A stretch of DNA of 64,000 bases, from positions 62,001-126,000 of the forward strand of contig JAGZOA010000001.1 of NCBI GenBank assembly GCA_018363335.1, given 5' to 3'. Of this stretch, positions 42,740 through 51,219 are shown piece after piece. How positions within the stretch are numbered: the stretch's first letter is position 1; each line of letters starts with the position of its first letter. The DNA is from Haemophilus_D parainfluenzae_Y (GTDB taxonomy: Bacteria; Pseudomonadota; Gammaproteobacteria; Enterobacterales; Pasteurellaceae). Below the pieces are notes generated by a model. That model did not search any database and was not told the DNA's origin. It saw only the letters and a program-made list of their open reading frames with translations. The translations under genes and the position numbers were made by a program.

Positions 42740-44407
42740 ATGGATTTTCTAATGAACCTAGGTGAAGGTAGCCAGTTTGCGATTCAGCTTGCTATTGTTC
42801 TTATCTGTTTATTTTACGGGGCAAAAAAAGGTGGTATTGCACTGGGTATGCTCGGTGGAGTAGGCTTAATTGTTCTTGTTTTCGGCTTTGGTATTGAACC
42901 AGGTAAGCCCGCTATCGATGTGATGTTAACCATCCTTGCGGTGGTGGTGACATCAGCAACATTACAAGCCAGTGGTGGTTTAGATGTCATGTTACAAATC
43001 GCGGAGAAAATGCTTCGTCGTAACCCGAAATATGTCAGTATTTTGGCACCATTCGTCACTTGTTTCTTAACTATTTTATGTGGTACAGGACACGTGGTTT
43101 ATACCATGTTACCAATCATCTATGATATCGCAATCAAAAATGGTATTCGTCCTGAACGTCCAATGGCAGCAAGTTCAATTGCCTCTCAAATGGGTATCAT
43201 CGCGTCACCCGTTTCAGTGGCAGTCGTGACTTTAACCACATTCTTAGTGAATGCTAAAACCCCATTAGCAGGTTTTGATGGCTATTTAGATTTATTAAAA
43301 ATTACTGTACCTTCAACCCTTTTCGGTGTATTAGCTATCGGTATTTTCAGCTGGTTCCGTGGTAAAGATTTAGATAAAGACCCAGAATTCCAAGAGAAAT
43401 TAAAAGATCCCGAATTCAAAAAGTATGTTTATGGTGATAGCACATCATTGTTGGACAAAAAATTACCACAATCTAGCTGGAATGCGATGTGGATCTTCTT
43501 TGGTGCAATTTTAGTGGTAGCGGTCTTAGGTTACTTTAAAGATTTACGCCCATCCTTTGAAAAATCCACACCAGCCCAAGTGGTTGAAATTGTTTCTGCT
43601 GATAAAGCTGTGAAAACCTTTAATGTTAAAGACGGTAAAATTGTGGCATTAGCGAAAGACGGTACATTAGTGCTTGATGTTAAAGACAGCAAAGCAAAAG
43701 CAAAAATTGCCTATAACAACGTTGCGATTTATAACGATAAAGGTGAAGTTGCTCAAACAATTACCGCTCAAGATAACAGTGTTGTGATCACAGCGGGAGA
43801 TAAAACTGAAACGATTGATAACGCTGCAATCGTATTAAAAGATACCGCGAAGAAAAAAGTGAATTTAAGTATGGTTCACGTTATTCAAATTTTCATGTTA
43901 TCAGCGGGTGCATTAATTGTTATCTTTACCAAAACTGATGTAGGCAAAATCAGTAAAAATGAAATTTTCCGTTCAGGTATGATCGCGTTAGTGGCTGTAT
44001 TCGGGATTTCTTGGATGGCAGAAACCATGTTTACTGTTCACACACCAATGATGAAAGCAGCACTTGGTGATGTGGTAAAAGCACATCCTTGGACTTACGC
44101 TGTGATGTTATTATTAATTTCTAAATTCGTAAACTCACAAGCGGCAGCATTGGTTGCATTCGTTCCACTAGCTTTAGGTATCGGTGTTGATCCTGCTGTT
44201 ATCTTAGCCTTTGCTTCAGCTTGTTACGGTTACTACATTTTACCAACTTACCCAAGCGATCTTGCTGCAATCCAATTCGACCGTTCAGGCACAACCCACA
44301 TTGGTAAGTTTGTAATTAACCACAGCTTTATTTTACCGGGCTTAATCGGTGTAATCACTTCATGTATCTTTGGTTACATTTTCACAAGCTTGTTTGGTTA
44401 TCTATAA
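42740..44407 (+). CDS. dcuB: Anaerobic C4-dicarboxylate transporter DcuB with a large loop insertion
   Basis: A 555-residue inner-membrane antiporter exchanging fumarate and succinate during anaerobic respiration. Residues 1-273 and about 376-555 follow E. coli DcuB closely (e.g. LICLFYGAKKGGIALG, CGTGHVVYTMLPIIYD, FSWFRGKDLDKD, YYILPTYPSDLAAIQFDRSGTTHIG). Between DLRPSF (268-273) and LSM (376-378) there are about 100 extra residues, rich in Val, Asp and Lys and predicted to be beta-strand. The family is normally about 440-446 residues. The frame is open throughout and base usage is uniform. Confidence 0.93.
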   Translation: MDFLMNLGEGSQFAIQLAIVLICLFYGAKKGGIALGMLGGVGLIVLVFGFGIEPGKPAIDVMLTILAVVVTSATLQASGGLDVMLQIAEKMLRRNPKYVSILAPFVTCFLTILCGTGHVVYTMLPIIYDIAIKNGIRPERPMAASSIASQMGIIASPVSVAVVTLTTFLVNAKTPLAGFDGYLDLLKITVPSTLFGVLAIGIFSWFRGKDLDKDPEFQEKLKDPEFKKYVYGDSTSLLDKKLPQSSWNAMWIFFGAILVVAVLGYFKDLRPSFEKSTPAQVVEIVSADKAVKTFNVKDGKIVALAKDGTLVLDVKDSKAKAKIAYNNVAIYNDKGEVAQTITAQDNSVVITAGDKTETIDNAAIVLKDTAKKKVNLSMVHVIQIFMLSAGALIVIFTKTDVGKISKNEIFRSGMIALVAVFGISWMAETMFTVHTPMMKAALGDVVKAHPWTYAVMLLLISKFVNSQAAALVAFVPLALGIGVDPAVILAFASACYGYYILPTYPSDLAAIQFDRSGTTHIGKFVINHSFILPGLIGVITSCIFGYIFTSLFGYL

Positions 44408-44424
44408 TAACTAACAGATAAAAG

Positions 44425-44455
44425 AAAAGGCTATTCGTTTGAATAGCCTTTTTTG
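44425..44455 (+). terminator. Terminator of dcuB
   Basis: AAAAGGCTATTC (44425-44436) pairs with GAATAGCCTTTT (44441-44452) over 12 bp, loop GTTT, followed by TT. Confidence 0.92.
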
Positions 44456-44460
44456 TTTGT

Positions 44461-44547
44461 AAAGTGCGGTTAAATTTTAGGATGTTTTATCTCAATGCTA
44501 CATTTGACTTTATCATTCATAAACATTCCTAAAACTGACCGCACTTT
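44461..44547. repeat. Extended uptake-sequence dyad between dcuB and aroK
   Basis: AAAGTGCGGT (44461-44470) plus TTTTAGG (44475-44481) are mirrored by CCTAAAA (44528-44534) plus ACCGCACTTT (44538-44547). The loop is about 46 bases. Apart from this and the dcuB terminator I see no gene in the 308-bp gap before aroK. Confidence 0.7.
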
Positions 44548-44715
44548 TGCTCTTCTTAAAATAAATTCCTGCTAAAGGTTGAAACATAGGGGGATTTATT
44601 GCGATAATCCTCATTATTTTTTGGGTGATCTTTCGGGCTACCATTTTTTCAGGTGGCCAGTTTTTATTAGGAAAGATTAAATTGAACATTATTTAAGTAA
44701 GTTAGAAGAATAACA

Positions 44716-45258
44716 ATGGCTGAAAAACGTAATATTTTTTTAGTAGGTCCAATGGGCGCAGGTAAAAGCACCATTGGCCGTCAGCTTGCGCAACAATTGA
44801 ATATGGACTTTGTCGATTCAGATGCAGTAATTGAGGAACGTGCGGGAGCAGACATTAGCTGGATTTTTGATTTAGAAGGCGAAGAAGGTTTTCGTAAGCG
44901 TGAAGAGCGAATTATCAATGAATTAACCCAATTACAAGGCGTTGTGCTTTCCACTGGTGGGGGAGCAGTGATGTCAAAAGAGAATCGTAATTATCTTTCT
45001 GCTCGTGGTATTGTGATTTATTTAGAAACCTCAGTAGATAAACAATATCAACGTACGCAACGTGATAAAAAACGTCCTTTATTACAAGGAACGGATAACC
45101 CGCGCCAAGTGTTGGAAGACTTAGCCAAAGTACGCAATCCGTTATACGAAGAAATTGCAGATATTACTTTGCCAACAGATGAGCAAAATGCCAAAGTAAT
45201 GGTTAATCAAATTGTTGATTTAATTGATAATCTAAACGGCTTAAACGGTTCACTCTAA
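44716..45258 (+). CDS. aroK: Shikimate kinase I
   Basis: A 180-residue kinase that makes shikimate-3-phosphate. It shows the P-loop VGPMGAGKSTIGRQLA at residues 10-25, the shikimate-binding DSDAVIEERAGADISWIFDLEGEEGFRKRE near 33-62 and STGGGAVM near 79. It is paired with aroB 9 bp downstream, the standard aroKB arrangement. Confidence 0.97.
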   Translation: MAEKRNIFLVGPMGAGKSTIGRQLAQQLNMDFVDSDAVIEERAGADISWIFDLEGEEGFRKREERIINELTQLQGVVLSTGGGAVMSKENRNYLSARGIVIYLETSVDKQYQRTQRDKKRPLLQGTDNPRQVLEDLAKVRNPLYEEIADITLPTDEQNAKVMVNQIVDLIDNLNGLNGSL

Positions 45259-45267
45259 GGATTAAAA

Positions 45268-46356
45268 ATGTTGTGCGTAAATGTTGAATTAAAAGAACGT
45301 CGTTATCCTATTTATATTGGCGAAGGGTTACTTAAAGATGAAACCTGTTATCCGCTGAAGAAAGGGGATAAAGTGATGATTGTGACTAATCCAACTGTCG
45401 CACAATATTATCTTGAGCCCGTTACAGAAACGTTAGAAAAAATAGGTTGTCAGGTTGAATCGGTATTATTGCCTGATGGTGAAAAATATAAAACGCTCGA
45501 GTCTTTAAACCTCATTTTTACCGCACTTTTAAAGCATAATCATGGGCGAGATACTACGATTGTTGCATTAGGTGGTGGCGTGATTGGTGATGTAGCAGGT
45601 TTTGCTGCAGCAAGTTATCAGCGTGGTGTGCGTTTTATTCAAATGCCTACCACATTATTAGCCCAAGTGGATTCTTCTGTTGGTGGCAAAACCGCCGTTA
45701 ATCATGAGTTAGGCAAAAATATGATTGGGGCGTTTTATCAACCTTCTACGGTGATCATTGATACCCTTACACTCAATACTTTGCCAAAACGTGAAGTGAA
45801 TGCGGGACTTGCGGAGGTTATAAAATATGGGGCGATTTTAGATTATGCCTTTTTTGAATGGCTTGAAGCTCATATTGATGAATTGGTCGCGTTAAATCAA
45901 CATTCACTGCAGTATTGCATTGCGCGTTGTTGTCAAATCAAAGCCGATGTTGTTGCACGCGATGAAACTGAAAAAGGCGATCGTGCATTATTAAATCTCG
46001 GTCATACTTTTGGTCATGCAATTGAAACACATTTAGGCTACGGAAATTGGTTACACGGTGAAGCCGTTGCTGCTGGAAGCATGATGGCAGCGGTGTTATC
46101 TGAACAATTGGGCGATCTTTCTTTTGAAGATGTTGCACGTTTAGAAAAACTTTTAGCGCGTGCTAATTTGCCGACTGTTTCGCCTGATACCATGCAGCTA
46201 GACGATTATTTACCGCACATGATGCGTGATAAAAAAGTGCTGGCAGGCAAGTTGCGTCTTGTGTTGCTAAAAGCGCTTGGTCAAGCCTATGTGGCAACTG
46301 ATACTGACAAATCTCTTGTGCTAAACGCGATTGAGCGTTGCACACAACATGACTAA
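45268..46356 (+). CDS. aroB: 3-dehydroquinate synthase
   Basis: A 362-residue enzyme of the shikimate pathway. NAD- and metal-binding motifs include ALGGGVIGDVAGFAAASYQRGV near 95-116, QMPTTLLAQVDSSVGGKTAVNH near 125, ALLNLGHTFGHAIE near 240 and LHGEAVAAG near 260. Length is normal. Its 3' end overlaps the likely dam start by 8 bp, so dam is translated with it. Confidence 0.97.
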   Translation: MLCVNVELKERRYPIYIGEGLLKDETCYPLKKGDKVMIVTNPTVAQYYLEPVTETLEKIGCQVESVLLPDGEKYKTLESLNLIFTALLKHNHGRDTTIVALGGGVIGDVAGFAAASYQRGVRFIQMPTTLLAQVDSSVGGKTAVNHELGKNMIGAFYQPSTVIIDTLTLNTLPKREVNAGLAEVIKYGAILDYAFFEWLEAHIDELVALNQHSLQYCIARCCQIKADVVARDETEKGDRALLNLGHTFGHAIETHLGYGNWLHGEAVAAGSMMAAVLSEQLGDLSFEDVARLEKLLARANLPTVSPDTMQLDDYLPHMMRDKKVLAGKLRLVLLKALGQAYVATDTDKSLVLNAIERCTQHD

Positions 46357-47224
46357 CAGTCATTGCTCCATGTTGCGTCCGAAAAATAATAAAACGAAAC
46401 CCCGAATTAAACACCGCCCGTTTTTAAAATGGGCGGGTGGTAAATTTCGTTTAACGGACGATCTCAATCGCGTCTTTCCTAAAAGAAAACAGTGTTTGAT
46501 CGAACCTTTTGTGGGGGCGGGGGCTGTTTTTCTTAATTCTCATTTTGAGCGTTATATTTTGGCAGATATTAATCCGGATTTGATTAACTTGTTTAATATC
46601 GTCAAAGAAAATGTGGATGCCTATATTGAGGCTTGTAAGCCAATTTTCTTCGCCGAAAATGCCAATACAGCCGGCTATTATTACGCTCAGCGTGATGCCT
46701 TTAATCAATCAAGCGATCCTTTCGAGCGTTCGGTGTTGTTCCTTTATTTGAACCGTTTTGGATTTAATGGATTGTGCCGTTATAACAGTAAAAATGAGTT
46801 TAATGTGCCCTTTGGCGCTTATAAAACCCATTATTTCCCTGAAGATGAATTGCGCTATTTCGCCCATAAAGCACAAAGTGCGGTATTTTTATGCGCTGAT
46901 TTTCAACAGACCTTTGAATTAGCGGATAAACACAGCGTGATCTATTGTGATCCGCCTTATGCACCGCTTCCGCAAGATACCAATTTTACTGGATATGCAG
47001 GAAATGCTTTTGGCCTTGAACATCAAAAGAATTTAGCGGAATGTGCAAAGAAAGCGCAAAAAGAAAAGCAAATTTCCGTGGTGATTTCTAACCACGATAC
47101 GAAATTTACGCGTGAGATTTATAAAGGGGCAAAATTTAAACGCGTTAAAGTACAGCGCTCGATCAGTCAATCTTCAGAAAAACGAGTTAAAGTAAAAGAA
47201 TTAATCGCCATCTTTAAAGGTTAG
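46349..47224 (+). CDS. dam: DNA adenine methyltransferase (GATC)
   Basis: A 291-residue alpha-group N6-adenine methylase. RPFLKWAGGKFRL near residue 24 is the SAM-binding motif region, IEPFVGAGAVFLNS motif I, and YCDPPYAPL the catalytic DPPY. NRFGFNGLCRYNSKNEFNVPFG is typical of Dam. The start is uncertain: TTG 46331, ATG 46349 and ATG 46370 are all in frame, none with a good ribosome site. Position after aroB is the same as in enterobacteria. Dam guides mismatch repair and replication timing. Confidence 0.93.
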   Translation: MTNSHCSMLRPKNNKTKPRIKHRPFLKWAGGKFRLTDDLNRVFPKRKQCLIEPFVGAGAVFLNSHFERYILADINPDLINLFNIVKENVDAYIEACKPIFFAENANTAGYYYAQRDAFNQSSDPFERSVLFLYLNRFGFNGLCRYNSKNEFNVPFGAYKTHYFPEDELRYFAHKAQSAVFLCADFQQTFELADKHSVIYCDPPYAPLPQDTNFTGYAGNAFGLEHQKNLAECAKKAQKEKQISVVISNHDTKFTREIYKGAKFKRVKVQRSISQSSEKRVKVKELIAIFKG

Positions 47225-47225
47225 T

Positions 47226-47546
47226 TTAGCAGGTTAATTCTGGATTGATTTTAATCTCAAAGCCTTTTACTTCGGGATAAGTCGGTTGAATTGCAGTGAG
47301 TAATTCGCTTTGTCGAAATAAAATCCCTTGGCGAACGACCGCACTTTTGACTTCGATAAAGAGTTTCCCATCTGTGATGGAGCCTAAACGAAAAAGTCCT
47401 TTAAATTCTTGAGGAAAAAGGCGGCTGATGTTTTGGTTCAGTTCATTCAACATTAACCCTTTCTGCATGATTTTGGCAAATTGAGATCCTTCCAGCACAT
47501 CAATAATATTCATGGCTTTTTGATAACGCTCATGCTTGTTTTCCAC
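47226..47546 (-). CDS. DciA-like helicase-loading protein (DUF721)
   Basis: A 106-residue protein with no signal peptide. The layout (IIDVLEGSQFAKIMQKGLMLNELNQNISRLFPQEFKGLFRLGSITDGKLFIEVKSAVVRQGILFRQSELLTAI) matches the DUF721 domain, including a basic patch and the LFIEV strand. DciA proteins load the replicative DnaB helicase in bacteria lacking DnaC, as most Pasteurellaceae do. It is divergent from secM, which is a common neighbour. A Haemophilus DciA of short length is normal. Confidence 0.78.
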   Translation of the reverse strand: MENKHERYQKAMNIIDVLEGSQFAKIMQKGLMLNELNQNISRLFPQEFKGLFRLGSITDGKLFIEVKSAVVRQGILFRQSELLTAIQPTYPEVKGFEIKINPELTC

Positions 47547-47618
47547 AAAAATACCCCAATAATGACTTTACGTTGAATTTCCGATACAATACACACAAAT
47601 TTTGTCAGAGACAATAAG

Positions 47619-47936
47619 ATGATGAAATCAAACAAAGGTAAAACAAATTTCTGGTCGCAGTTGCTGTTAAGCATGATTGCGATTTTTGCTTTACCTGTTG
47701 CTCAGGGATTGGAGGCGCCGCCTTCATCAAATATGAGTGGCGAAAATTACCAAACATCATCTGAACAACATATGTTGATTGCGGTGCGTGAAATTCGTCA
47801 AGCATTGCAGGTTCAACCTCAGCCAACAAATCATAAAACCCATTCCAATCAAAAACACGAAAAAATTCAACCGCACTTTATTGCGGCAGAGTTTCCTGTT
47901 TTTGCCCCTATTCGGGCCGGTCCTGCTATTATTTAA
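47619..47936 (+). CDS. secM: SecM secretion monitor with a diverged arrest peptide
   Basis: A 105-residue protein (104 if it starts at the second ATG, 47622). Residues 8-31 form a long signal peptide ending ALPVAQG, as in SecM. The C-terminus reads EFPVFAPIRAGPAII. The IRAGP core of the E. coli arrest motif (FxxxxWIxxxxGIRAGP) is present, but the tryptophan and the glycine before I are replaced. It lies 73 bp before secA in the standard order. SecM stalls its ribosome when export is slow, which exposes the secA ribosome site. Confidence 0.88.
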   Translation: MMKSNKGKTNFWSQLLLSMIAIFALPVAQGLEAPPSSNMSGENYQTSSEQHMLIAVREIRQALQVQPQPTNHKTHSNQKHEKIQPHFIAAEFPVFAPIRAGPAII

Positions 47937-48009
47937 TTTTCTTTTATCTTTGAACGAACCGATTTTTTAATCGGATGATCCTTTTTATTTTTTATTTGAA
48001 AGAGAAATT
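47935..48009 (+). promoter_or_regulatory. secM-secA regulatory region with possible SD-masking helix
   Basis: AATTTTCTTT (47935-47944), starting in the secM stop codon, can pair with AAGAGAAATT (48000-48009), which holds the secA Shine-Dalgarno site, leaving one mismatch and two G-U pairs. A small stem CCGATT/AATCGG (47959-47964 and 47969-47974) lies between. A ribosome stalled at the arrest motif would cover the first strand and free secA. The fold is inference. Confidence 0.5.
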
Positions 48010-50706
48010 ATGAGTTTTTTAACAAAAATTTTTGGCAGCCGTAACGAACGTATTTTACGCAGATTAAGAAAACAAGTTGCGAAAATTAACAAAATGGAGC
48101 CGGCTTTTGAAGCATTAAGTGATGATGAATTAAGAGCAAAAACTGACGAGTTCCGTAGCCGTTTAGCTAACGGTGAAACCTTACAACAAATTTTACCAGA
48201 AGCGTTTGCAACCGTGCGTGAAGCGGGTAAACGTGTACTCGGTATGCGCCATTTCGATGTGCAATTAATCGGTGGTATGGTGCTAACAAACCGTTGTATC
48301 GCAGAGATGCGTACGGGTGAAGGTAAAACCTTAACCGCAACCTTGCCTTGTTATTTGATGGCGTTGGAAGGTAAAGGTGTACACGTTGTAACCGTGAATG
48401 ATTACTTGGCACGTCGTGACGCGGATACCAACCGTCCATTATTTGAATTCTTAGGTATGACTGTTGGGGTGAATATCCCTGGCTTACCGCCTGAAGCAAA
48501 ACGTGAAGCGTATGCGGCTGATATTACATACGCGACAAACAGCGAATTAGGTTTCGATTACCTTCGTGATAACTTAGCGCATTCTAAAGAAGAACGTTTC
48601 CAACGTCATTTAGGCTATGCTTTAGTGGATGAAGTGGACTCTATCTTAATCGACGAAGCACGTACGCCGTTGATTATTTCAGGTCAAGCGGAAGACAGTT
48701 CAGAGCTTTATATTGCGGTAAATAAATTAATTCCGAATTTAATTAAGCAAGAAAAAGAAGATACGGAAGAATATACCGGTGAAGGCGACTACACCTTAGA
48801 TCTTAAAACCAAACAGGCGTATTTGACTGAACGCGGTCAAGAAAAAGTAGAGAATTGGTTAATCGAACAAGGTTTAATGCCAGAAGGTGATTCCCTTTAT
48901 TCACCAGCGCGTATTGTGTTGTTACACCACGTTATGGCGGCATTACGTGCAAACACCTTATTTGAGCGTGATGTAGACTATATCGTGAAAGATGGCGAGA
49001 TCGTGATCGTCGATGAGCACACAGGTCGTACAATGGCAGGTCGTCGTTGGTCTGATGGTTTACACCAAGCGATCGAAGCGAAAGAAGGCGTAGAAATTAA
49101 GAGCGAAAACCAAACTGTTGCGTCGATTTCTTACCAAAACTATTTCCGTCTTTATGACAAATTAGCGGGTATGACTGGTACAGCAGATACCGAAGCCTTT
49201 GAATTCCAACAAATTTATGGTTTGGAAACTGTCGTTATCCCAACCAATCGTCCAATGATTCGTGATGATCGTACGGACGTCATGTTTGAGAATGAAGAAT
49301 ACAAATTCAATGCAATTATTGAAGATATCAAAGACTGTGTCGCTCGCAATCAACCAGTTCTTGTCGGTACCGTATCAGTTGAAAAATCTGAAATGCTTTC
49401 TCAAGCGTTAGATAAAGCGGGTATCAAACACAACGTATTGAATGCAAAATTCCACGCACAAGAAGCGGAAATTGTTGCGGAAGCAGGGGCGCCAGGTGCA
49501 GTAACCATTGCAACTAACATGGCGGGTCGTGGTACCGATATTATCCTCGGTGGTAACTGGAAAGCAAAAGCTGCAAAATTAGAGAACCCAACTCCAGAGC
49601 AAATTGAGGCACTTAAAGCTGAGTGGGAGAAAAATCACGAGATCGTGATGCAAGCTGGTGGCTTACACATTATCGGGACAGAACGTCATGAATCACGCCG
49701 TATTGATAACCAGTTGCGTGGTCGTTCAGGTCGTCAAGGTGACCCAGGTTCTTCACGTTTCTACCTTTCTTTGGAAGATGGCTTAATGCGTATTTATCTG
49801 AATGAAGGTAAATTAAATATGATGCGTAAAGCCTTCACCCAACCAGGTGAAGCGATGGAGTCTAAACTTCTCGCTAAAGTGATTGCATCGGCGCAAGCGA
49901 AAGTAGAAGCCTTCCACTTTGATGGTCGTAAAAACTTGCTTGAATATGATGATGTGGCTAACGACCAACGTCATGCAATTTACGAACAACGTAATTACTT
50001 GCTCGATAACGATGATATTTCAGAGACTATCAAAGCAATTCGCAGCGATGTATTTAATGATGTGATTGACCAATATATTCCGCCACAATCATTGGAAGAA
50101 CAATGGGATATTAAAGGCTTAGAAGAGCGTTTAGCGCAAGAGTTTGGTCTTGAGTTACCAATTGAACATTGGTTGGAAGAAAATAACAATCTTCATGAAG
50201 AAAACTTGCGTGAGCGCATTATTCAAGAAGCCGAAGATGAATACAAAGCGAAAGAAGCGCTTGCGGGTGAAGAAACCATGCGTCATTTCGAAAAAGGTGT
50301 GATGTTACAAACTCTTGATGAGCTTTGGAAGGAGCACTTGGCGGCAATGGATTATTTACGTCAAGGTATCCATTTACGCGGTTATGCGCAAAAAGATCCA
50401 AAACAAGAGTACAAAAAAGAATCTTTCCGTATGTTTACTGAAATGTTGGATTCTTTAAAACATCATGTGATTACGACACTTACTCGAGTGAAAGTCCGTA
50501 CACAGGAAGAGATTGAAGAAGCGGAACGTGCACGTCAGGAAATGGCTGAACGTGAAGCATTAACTCATCAACCTGTAGATGAAAATACAGAGCAAGCTCA
50601 AAGTGAGGACTATTCTGATCGTCATATTGGACGTAATGAACCTTGTCCTTGTGGGTCAGGTAAAAAATACAAGCATTGTCACGGCAGTAAAGCCCGATAT
50701 GCTTAG
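48010..50706 (+). CDS. secA: Protein translocase ATPase SecA
   Basis: An 898-residue motor that pushes preproteins through SecYEG. It shows Walker A MRTGEGKTL near residue 102, DEVDSILIDEARTPLI near 209, GRGTDIILGGNWKAKA near 509 and the C-terminal zinc motif CPCGSGKKYKHCHG that binds SecB and phospholipid. Length is normal and the frame intact. Expression is likely set by SecM upstream. An uptake-like hairpin terminator follows. Confidence 0.99.
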   Translation: MSFLTKIFGSRNERILRRLRKQVAKINKMEPAFEALSDDELRAKTDEFRSRLANGETLQQILPEAFATVREAGKRVLGMRHFDVQLIGGMVLTNRCIAEMRTGEGKTLTATLPCYLMALEGKGVHVVTVNDYLARRDADTNRPLFEFLGMTVGVNIPGLPPEAKREAYAADITYATNSELGFDYLRDNLAHSKEERFQRHLGYALVDEVDSILIDEARTPLIISGQAEDSSELYIAVNKLIPNLIKQEKEDTEEYTGEGDYTLDLKTKQAYLTERGQEKVENWLIEQGLMPEGDSLYSPARIVLLHHVMAALRANTLFERDVDYIVKDGEIVIVDEHTGRTMAGRRWSDGLHQAIEAKEGVEIKSENQTVASISYQNYFRLYDKLAGMTGTADTEAFEFQQIYGLETVVIPTNRPMIRDDRTDVMFENEEYKFNAIIEDIKDCVARNQPVLVGTVSVEKSEMLSQALDKAGIKHNVLNAKFHAQEAEIVAEAGAPGAVTIATNMAGRGTDIILGGNWKAKAAKLENPTPEQIEALKAEWEKNHEIVMQAGGLHIIGTERHESRRIDNQLRGRSGRQGDPGSSRFYLSLEDGLMRIYLNEGKLNMMRKAFTQPGEAMESKLLAKVIASAQAKVEAFHFDGRKNLLEYDDVANDQRHAIYEQRNYLLDNDDISETIKAIRSDVFNDVIDQYIPPQSLEEQWDIKGLEERLAQEFGLELPIEHWLEENNNLHEENLRERIIQEAEDEYKAKEALAGEETMRHFEKGVMLQTLDELWKEHLAAMDYLRQGIHLRGYAQKDPKQEYKKESFRMFTEMLDSLKHHVITTLTRVKVRTQEEIEEAERARQEMAEREALTHQPVDENTEQAQSEDYSDRHIGRNEPCPCGSGKKYKHCHGSKARYA

Positions 50707-50713
50707 TTAAGGT

Positions 50714-50768
50714 AAAGAGCGGTTAAATTTTTGCGTGTTTAAAACACCGCTAAAAATGACCGCTCTTT
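50714..50768 (+). terminator. Large hairpin terminator after secA
   Basis: AAAGAGCGGT (50714-50723) pairs perfectly with ACCGCTCTTT (50759-50768). Inside, ATTTTT/AAAAAT and GTGTTT-A-AAACAC extend the stem. The sequence is an uptake sequence in which the fourth base of the consensus is changed in both arms, so pairing is kept but uptake identity lost. Confidence 0.75.
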
Positions 50769-50792
50769 CTACTTTCGAGATAAGGAAAAACG

Positions 50793-51197
50793 ATGAGTAA
50801 GCCTATCATTCAAGTTGCGGCAGGAATTATTCGTAATGAATTTGGGCAGCTATATTTGACCCAACGCTTAGAAGGGCAGGATTTTGCACAGGCATTAGAA
50901 TTTCCGGGTGGCAAAGTTGATGCAGGTGAAACCCCTGAAGAAGCCTTAAAAAGAGAATTGGAAGAAGAGATTGGTATTCATATTTTAAATGCTGAACTGT
51001 ACGAACGTTTTCAATTTGAATATCCAACCAAAATTTTAGATTTTAGTTTTTATTTGGTCACGGAATGGATTGGCGAGCCGTTTGGTCGAGAAGGTCAGGA
51101 AGGTTTTTGGCTTGAACAAAGTGAGCTTGATGCAGGGCAATTCCCCCCAGCCAATTTGAAGCTGATTCAGCGTTTAGTGGCTGAGAGTGCTAAATAA
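50793..51197 (+). CDS. mutT: 8-oxo-dGTP diphosphatase MutT
   Basis: A 134-residue Nudix hydrolase. The Nudix box reads GGKVDAGETPEEALKRELEEEIGI near residues 39-62, with the expected G-x5-E-x7-R-E-x2-E-E-x-G spacing. It cleans oxidised dGTP from the nucleotide pool. The secA-mutT order is as in E. coli. GATAAGGA lies before the ATG. Confidence 0.95.
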   Translation: MSKPIIQVAAGIIRNEFGQLYLTQRLEGQDFAQALEFPGGKVDAGETPEEALKRELEEEIGIHILNAELYERFQFEYPTKILDFSFYLVTEWIGEPFGREGQEGFWLEQSELDAGQFPPANLKLIQRLVAESAK

Positions 51198-51219
51198 CAT
51201 TTAATCAAATTTATTTATT

